Positions 6,347 to 9,599 of a stretch of DNA of 9,599 bases are shown one piece after another. The translations under genes and the position numbers were made by a program. Within the stretch, counting starts at the first letter, position 1, and each line of letters opens with the position of its first letter. The DNA is from Candidatus Sumerlaeota bacterium (lineage in GTDB: Bacteria > Sumerlaeota > Sumerlaeia > JAFGJS01): positions 1 through 9,599 of the forward strand of contig JAFGJS010000077.1 in assembly GCA_016928995.1 (NCBI GenBank). The letters run 5' to 3'. The notes under the pieces were generated by a model. That model searched no databases, was not told where the DNA came from, and saw only the letters and a program-made list of their open reading frames with translations.

Positions 6347-8278
6347 ATGAGCAAAAAAGCTAAGAAAAACACTCTGGAATTCATTCGTAATGTCGTGCCG
6401 GATATGCCCGATTCCAGAGATTGGTTTTATGGGCCTACGCTCCAGGCCCTGCCCTATCCGGCGTTAACTCCGCCCGCCGCGTTGAAAATTTTGAATCAAG
6501 GCCAGGAAGGCTCATGCACTGGATTCGCGCTGGCTGCCGTGATCAATTATCTCATGGAACGCTCTCAACGGACCGGAGTGCGGGTCAGCGCGCGCATGCT
6601 TTACCGCCTCGCTCAGCTGCACGATGAATGGCCCGGCGAGGATTATGAAGGCTCCAGCATCAAAGGCGCGATTTTGGGATGGGCCAATATGGGCGTTTGC
6701 CAGGAAGATCTATGGCCCAGCGACGACAGACATAAAAATGAGGAACTGACGATCCAACGGGCGAAAGACGCGCGCCATCACACCATCGGGGCTTATTACC
6801 GGCTCGAACCAAAGATCGAGCATTTCCACGCCGCGCTCAGCGAAACCGGAGCGCTGTATGTCTCCGCTCAAACTCACGCTGGCTGGAACAGTCCAATGAA
6901 TGGCGTCATCGAGTTCAAATCCGGCTCCAGCGGCGGTCATGCCTTCGCCATCGTCGGCTATGATCAGGATGGCTTCATCATCCAAAATTCATGGGGAACC
7001 GGCTGGGGCAAAAAAGGATTGGCGCATTGGACCTACGCCGATTGGAACGAAAACCTGATGGACGCCTGGGTGATTCAATTGGCCTATCCCACGCCGGAGA
7101 TTTTCGGTCTGGAGCCCCGAGCGGCTCGCATCGCCGCCGGCAGGATCGAGCGCAAGACGCTCTTCGCTCCCAAGCGCATCCATATCGCAGGGCACTTCGT
7201 GCATGTCGACGACGGGAAATTTCATCAAACCGGCCGGTATTGGAGCAACGCGCAAGACACGCAGCAAACCGCCGGGCACGTGGCTCAATCAACGAAATAC
7301 AAACACCTTTTGCTTTACGCGCATGGCGGCTTGAACAGCCCCGAGGATTCCGCGCGCCGCATTCATGCAATGAAAGAAGTGTTCAAAGCCAATGGCATTT
7401 ATCCGTATCATTTGATGTACGACGTCGGACTTGGCGAGGAAATCATGGATCTGTTGATCCGCGAATTTAATCCTTTGAACGAACGCTCCAGTGGAATGCT
7501 GGATGATATTTTCGACTTGGGACGCAAAGCCGTCGATTTTGCCTCGGAGCGAAAAAGAAGACTGATCGAAACGTTGGACCAAAAGATCGAAGATCTCGTT
7601 CGCAAGCCGGTCACGCCGATTTGGGAGGAAATGAAACGCGGCGCCCGGAAGGCCTTTGATGACGACGGCGACGGCACGAGCACCTTGAAAATGTTTGTCG
7701 AAGCGTTCAGCCGCGCTCAAAAGGAAAAGGGAAAGGCGGGAATCACACAGGTTCATATGGCCGGACATAGCACCGGCGCCGTGGCGCTGGCGCATTTGCT
7801 GGCGATGACGCGGCGGTTAAACATCCAGTTTCCCGTCTCCACGCTCAGTCTGCTGGCTCCGGCCTGCACCTTCGATCTCTTTAGTGAAACCTATCTGCCC
7901 ATCCTGAAAGGCGCGGACGACGGCGCGAATATCGGCAAAATGATTGTCTATTGCCTCAACAAACAAGCGGAGCTGGATGACAACGTCGGGGAAATATACC
8001 GGAAATCCCTGCTGTATCTCGTTTCCAACGCCTTTGAGCGTGAAGCTGAAAAACCCCTGCTGGGTATGGAGAAATTCAAGCGCTTACGTCCGCGCACCCA
8101 ACGCAATCTGAAATTCATCGTCGCTGATCCCACGAGTCAATACTCCCGTAGCGAAAGCCACGACGGCTTTGACAATGACGAGCGAACGATGAATAATCTA
8201 TTGAAAAATATTCTCGGACACGCTCCGGACCGGCCTTTCACGAAGAAAGACTTGAACTATGGCAAGATTATCTTCTGA
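6347..8278 (+). CDS. fusion of papain-like (C1A) cysteine peptidase and serine alpha/beta-hydrolase
   Basis: This is a single 643-residue polypeptide with two enzyme-like parts. Residues 1-250 form a C1A peptidase. After the entry motif PDSRDWFY, NQGQEGSC gives oxyanion Gln51 and nucleophile Cys57, six residues apart as in papain. GGHAFAIVGYD gives His198, and QNSWGTGWGKKG gives Asn214, so the active site is complete. Residues 251-315 form a linker. Residues 318-643 look like an alpha/beta-hydrolase: LLLYAHGGLNS (HGG oxyanion-hole region, 321-331), MAGHSTGAVALAHLL with nucleophile Ser475, and a possible catalytic His605 in SESHDGF. A charged helical insert (about 376-465) separates the oxyanion strand from the nucleophile elbow. 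There is no signal peptide, propeptide or membrane helix, so it is probably cytosolic or exported by a non-classical route. ATG 6347 is supported by TGGAG at 6334-6338. Substrates are unknown. It is monocistronic. Confidence 0.88.
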   Translation: MSKKAKKNTLEFIRNVVPDMPDSRDWFYGPTLQALPYPALTPPAALKILNQGQEGSCTGFALAAVINYLMERSQRTGVRVSARMLYRLAQLHDEWPGEDYEGSSIKGAILGWANMGVCQEDLWPSDDRHKNEELTIQRAKDARHHTIGAYYRLEPKIEHFHAALSETGALYVSAQTHAGWNSPMNGVIEFKSGSSGGHAFAIVGYDQDGFIIQNSWGTGWGKKGLAHWTYADWNENLMDAWVIQLAYPTPEIFGLEPRAARIAAGRIERKTLFAPKRIHIAGHFVHVDDGKFHQTGRYWSNAQDTQQTAGHVAQSTKYKHLLLYAHGGLNSPEDSARRIHAMKEVFKANGIYPYHLMYDVGLGEEIMDLLIREFNPLNERSSGMLDDIFDLGRKAVDFASERKRRLIETLDQKIEDLVRKPVTPIWEEMKRGARKAFDDDGDGTSTLKMFVEAFSRAQKEKGKAGITQVHMAGHSTGAVALAHLLAMTRRLNIQFPVSTLSLLAPACTFDLFSETYLPILKGADDGANIGKMIVYCLNKQAELDDNVGEIYRKSLLYLVSNAFEREAEKPLLGMEKFKRLRPRTQRNLKFIVADPTSQYSRSESHDGFDNDERTMNNLLKNILGHAPDRPFTKKDLNYGKIIF

Positions 8279-8314
8279 TTATCGCCTAAAAGGCGCGCCT
8301 TGAGCCTGATGAAC

Positions 8315-8381
8315 TTGAAGGTCGCAAGAGGTTATACGCTGCTGACATCCATAGTTGCAACTATAACCGCTGAACCTTCAA
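8315..8381. repeat. nested inverted repeats with a central palindrome
   Basis: TTGAAGGT (8315-8322) pairs with ACCTTCAA (8374-8381), and inside it GGTTATA (8330-8336) pairs with TATAACC (8362-8368). The interior holds a perfect 14-bp palindrome, ATAGTTGCAACTAT (8351-8364), which competes with the inner stem. The two stems are collinear and separated by internal loops of seven and five bases, as in a folded RNA. No T-run follows. It could be a small structured RNA, a 3' untranslated structure of the gene ending at 8278, or a protein-binding site. Confidence 0.45.
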
Positions 8382-8494
8382 TGCTTGAGCGCGGCATAGG
8401 GCCAAGGATGAGTGATATACACGTCCAGCTTTAAGCGTCGGAGATAAAGTGCAATAAAATGGACCGATTGGGACGAAAGCCATAGAAAAGAACG

Positions 8495-8575
8495 GCCGTG
8501 GAAAAATTATCAAAACATGCATTTTCCTATTGACCGAACCTGGGCAAATGCATTTAATGCGCATCCTTCCACGGC
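8495..8575. repeat. 9-bp inverted repeat flanking the tRNA promoter
   Basis: GCCGTGGAA (8495-8503) and TTCCACGGC (8567-8575) are exact reverse complements and bracket the promoter at 8530-8558. The right arm falls at about the expected transcription start. Between them ATGCATTT occurs twice (8517-8524 and 8548-8555), the second overlapping the -10 element. This arrangement could be an operator pair. Confidence 0.4.
8530..8558 (+). promoter_or_regulatory. sigma70-type promoter of the tRNA pair
   Basis: TTGACC (8530-8535) and TTTAAT (8553-8558) each match the consensus at five of six positions and are spaced exactly 17 bases apart. Transcription would start near 8565, about 55 bases before tRNA-Val. 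The bases after the -10 are GC-rich (GCGC), the type of discriminator seen in stable-RNA promoters under stringent control. Confidence 0.6.
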
Positions 8576-8620
8576 AAACGCCGCGGATGTTCTTTTTGAA
8601 AACCGAGCCGCCAGGGCCGT

Positions 8621-8697
8621 GGGCGGGTAGCTCAGCTGGCTAGAGCATCGCCCTTACAAGGCGGGGGTCGCAGGTTCGATTCCTGTCCCGCCCACCA
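8621..8697 (+). tRNA. tRNA-Val (anticodon UAC)
   Basis: This is a full cloverleaf. The acceptor GGGCGGG (8621-8627) pairs perfectly with CCCGCCC (8687-8693). The D stem is GCTC/GAGC, and the anticodon stem TCGCC/GGCGG closes the loop CTTACAA with anticodon TAC at 8655-8657. A five-base variable loop follows, and the T stem GCAGG/CCTGT carries TTCGATT. The discriminator is A8694 and CCA is encoded (8695-8697). UAC reads GUA and GUG valine codons. Confidence 0.97.
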
Positions 8698-8755
8698 GAG
8701 CCATCACCCGCAGCAGCGCCTGGCGCCGAATGTCATCACCCGCATCCAACCACGC
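8698..8755 (+). repeat. tRNA spacer with an 11-base direct repeat
   Basis: The 58-base spacer between the two tRNAs contains CATCACCCGCA twice, at 8702-8712 and 8734-8744, 32 bases apart. There is no T-run, so both tRNAs are probably made as one precursor and separated by RNase processing. Confidence 0.5.
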
Positions 8756-8832
8756 GGGGGCGTAGTTCAGTTGGTTAGAACGCCTGCCTGTCACGCAGGA
8801 GGTCGCGAGTTCGAGTCTCGTCGCTCCCGCCA
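8756..8832 (+). tRNA. tRNA-Asp (anticodon GUC)
   Basis: The acceptor GGGGGCG (8756-8762) pairs with CGCTCCC (8822-8828) with one G-U. The D stem is GTTC/GAAC, and the anticodon stem CCTGC/GCAGG closes the loop CTGTCAC with anticodon GTC at 8790-8792. The T stem GCGAG/CTCGT carries TTCGAGT. The discriminator is G8829, as expected for Asp, and CCA is encoded (8830-8832). GUC reads both aspartate codons. Confidence 0.97.
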
Positions 8833-8950
8833 TTTTTATCACTGGTTTTATTAGACTTAAAATTTGACATCTAAGAGTGTGATTTTTCATTCTGGCCCGA
8901 TTCCGGCTCCATTCCGCCCTCATTGGCGGTAAAATTCCGGTAACATTTTG

Positions 8951-8993
8951 AAAAGCCCCTACGCAATTCAGAGCGCTGTAGGGGCTTTTGTTT
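8951..8993 (+). terminator. intrinsic terminator after the tRNA pair
   Basis: AAAAGCCCCTAC (8951-8962) and GTAGGGGCTTTT (8978-8989) are perfect reverse complements around a 15-base loop, followed by GTTT. The A-tract on the left makes it usable in both directions. It lies 118 bases after tRNA-Asp and separates the tRNA transcript from the DUF2958 gene. Confidence 0.88.
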
Positions 8994-9042
8994 ATCGCAA
9001 ACTAGCCCAACATTCTTAAACCCTCTTCTCTTTTCTTTTGGC

Positions 9043-9360
9043 ATGTGGAACGAACCAACAGAAAGGCAATTGAGTGCTTTGCCGTCGCTGTATTCGACGG
9101 AGAATGTGCCGTTGGAAGAGAAAATTATTCATATGCATTTCTTCTTGGGCGGGTGTGATTGGTTCATGGCAGAATATGATCCAACCGACAGGCTGTTCTT
9201 TGGGTATGTGATTTTGAATGATGATTTGGAAAATGCCGAGTGGGGTTATACGAGTTTTGACGAGATGCGTTCGATTCGCACAAGGCACGGCCTGGAGATT
9301 GACCGCGATCTGCATTGGCATCCCAATCCTGTCTCTCAGATTCCACGGATTTGGATTTAA
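9043..9360 (+). CDS. DUF2958 family protein
   Basis: This 105-residue soluble protein matches the DUF2958 pattern throughout: LYSTENVPLEEKIIHMHFFLGG (residues 17-38), CDWFMAEYDP, LFFGYVILNDDLENAEWGY (51-69), FDEMRSI and EIDRDLHWHP (85-94). The family is small, often found on plasmids and integrative elements, and has no established biochemical function that I know of. The length is close to that expected for a single complete domain. ATG 9043 is the only reasonable start, but the preceding 20 bases are pyrimidine-rich (CCCTCTTCTCTTTTC) with no Shine-Dalgarno sequence, so initiation may be weak or leaderless. It lies between a tRNA pair and a truncated regulator on the opposite strand, which fits decayed mobile DNA. 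Confidence 0.85.
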   Translation: MWNEPTERQLSALPSLYSTENVPLEEKIIHMHFFLGGCDWFMAEYDPTDRLFFGYVILNDDLENAEWGYTSFDEMRSIRTRHGLEIDRDLHWHPNPVSQIPRIWI

Positions 9361-9374
9361 TCGACGGAATGAAG

Positions 9375-9520
9375 TCAGGATTTTCGTTTTTTCCTTTTTG
9401 ATCTATAGGCTTCTTCGGCTTCGATGATCCAATCTGCGAGTGAATATCCAAGCGCATTTGCTATTCGAACGCAGACTTCGAGTGTAGGTCGGCGTTCTCC
9501 TCGTTCGAGAAAACTATAAT
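9375..9520 (-). pseudogene. XRE-type helix-turn-helix regulator, 3' fragment cut by an insertion
   Basis: The minus strand reads NYSFLERGERRPTLEV followed by CVRIANALGYSLADWIIEAEEAY and a basic Lys/Arg tail, ending in TGA at 9375-9377. FLERGERxPTLEVxxRIAxALGxSLxxW is the classic second half of the HTH_3 (XRE/Cro-CI) DNA-binding domain. What should precede it, the RxxxGLSQExLA half, is absent. Upstream of 9520 the frame stays open but reads HLNGCPVFGD, unlike any XRE protein, and the DNA there looks like an insertion-sequence end. The protein would have been a small cytosolic repressor of the plasmid, phage or toxin-antitoxin type. In its present form it lacks part of the DNA-binding fold and its native promoter. 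Confidence 0.72.
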
Positions 9521-9599
9521 TGTCCCCAAAAACTGGACAGCCATTAAGGTGGATTTTTCTCCGGTTTTCGTTCGAAAATTCAGAGGAACGAAAAGGAGA
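9521..9599 (+). mobile_element. probable left end of an insertion sequence (partial)
   Basis: The sequence starting TGTCCCCAAAAACTGGACAG (9521-9540) begins with TG, has a short internal TGTCC/GGACA dyad, and coincides exactly with the loss of XRE homology on the minus strand. About 50 bases further on, the window ends in AAAAGGAGA (9591-9599), a strong ribosome binding site pointing right. A transposase gene starting just beyond the edge would place it at the distance expected inside an IS. The TG start and layout suggest an IS3-like element, but the transposase and opposite end are outside the window. Confidence 0.5.

Larger units (their letters stand above)
8279..8620. other. dyad-rich non-coding region between the peptidase gene and the tRNAs
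   Basis: I see no credible gene in these 342 bases. The stretch contains a 12-bp palindrome AAGGCGCGCCTT (8290-8301), nested inverted repeats (8315-8381), an inverted repeat around a promoter (8495-8575) and the tRNA leader. The first palindrome, with CGCCT/AGGCG just before it, could be a read-through barrier after the stop at 8278 but has no T-run. Confidence 0.6.

Noticed and set aside
8361-8564. Minus-strand open frame of 67 codons
   Set aside because: It crosses the tRNA promoter and the dyad elements, and has no ribosome site or homology that I recognise.
8864-8893. TTGACA as a -35 box for the DUF2958 gene
   Set aside because: At 17 to 18 bases the best -10 matches only three of six positions, and the terminator at 8951-8993 lies between it and the gene.
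8654-8923. Minus-strand open frame of 89 codons with RLELATSCVTGRRSNQLNYAP and GGTGIEPATPAL
   Set aside because: It is antisense to the two tRNA genes. These peptide strings are well-known artefacts of translating tRNA regions backwards and appear as false proteins in many genomes.
1-9599. CRISPR array
   Set aside because: No regularly spaced repeats of CRISPR size are present. The only short direct repeats are two copies each in the tRNA spacer and the tRNA promoter.

Overview
The window is chromosomal DNA of a Gram-negative bacterium of moderately high GC. It carries a lipid-anchored protein with a Cys lipobox, an O-antigen ligase-like membrane protein, ordinary purine-rich ribosome binding sites and tRNAs with encoded CCA. 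The mix (stand-alone GAPDH, small surface-polysaccharide operon, GC-rich interspersed palindrome) would suit a PVC-type bacterium such as a verrucomicrobial or lentisphaeral relative, but this is a guess and no marker in the window fixes the phylum.

Layout. Positions 1-54 hold the last codons of a rightward gene. It converges on a leftward gap gene (glyceraldehyde-3-phosphate dehydrogenase, 194-1198), and both can use one perfect 17-bp hairpin terminator (118-158). A 477-base spacer with a GC-rich palindrome (1439-1487) separates gap from a rightward operon-like run. That run contains a small coiled-coil protein (1676-2140), a GT4 glycosyltransferase (2144-3232), a markedly AT-richer putative lipoprotein (3244-4203) and an O-antigen-ligase-like membrane protein with a C-terminal TPR-like part (4248-6062). 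The gaps are 3, 11 and 44 bases. Together they look like part of a cell-surface glycan assembly locus, with the lipoprotein as the odd member.

After a 284-base spacer comes the most unusual gene, 6347-8278. It encodes one 643-residue polypeptide joining a papain-type cysteine peptidase with a complete Gln/Cys/His/Asn active site to a serine alpha/beta-hydrolase with a GHSTG nucleophile elbow. It has no signal peptide. A 342-base non-coding stretch rich in nested dyads follows and includes a good sigma70-type promoter (8530-8558) for a tRNA-Val(UAC)/tRNA-Asp(GUC) pair, closed by an intrinsic terminator (8951-8993).

The right end looks accessory. There is a DUF2958 gene (9043-9360), then the C-terminal half of an XRE-type helix-turn-helix regulator on the minus strand (9375-9520). 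The regulator's homology stops abruptly at a sequence that looks like the terminus of an insertion sequence (9521 onward), with a ribosome binding site just before the window edge. The regulator is therefore probably disrupted, and the segment after the tRNA pair may be decayed mobile DNA.
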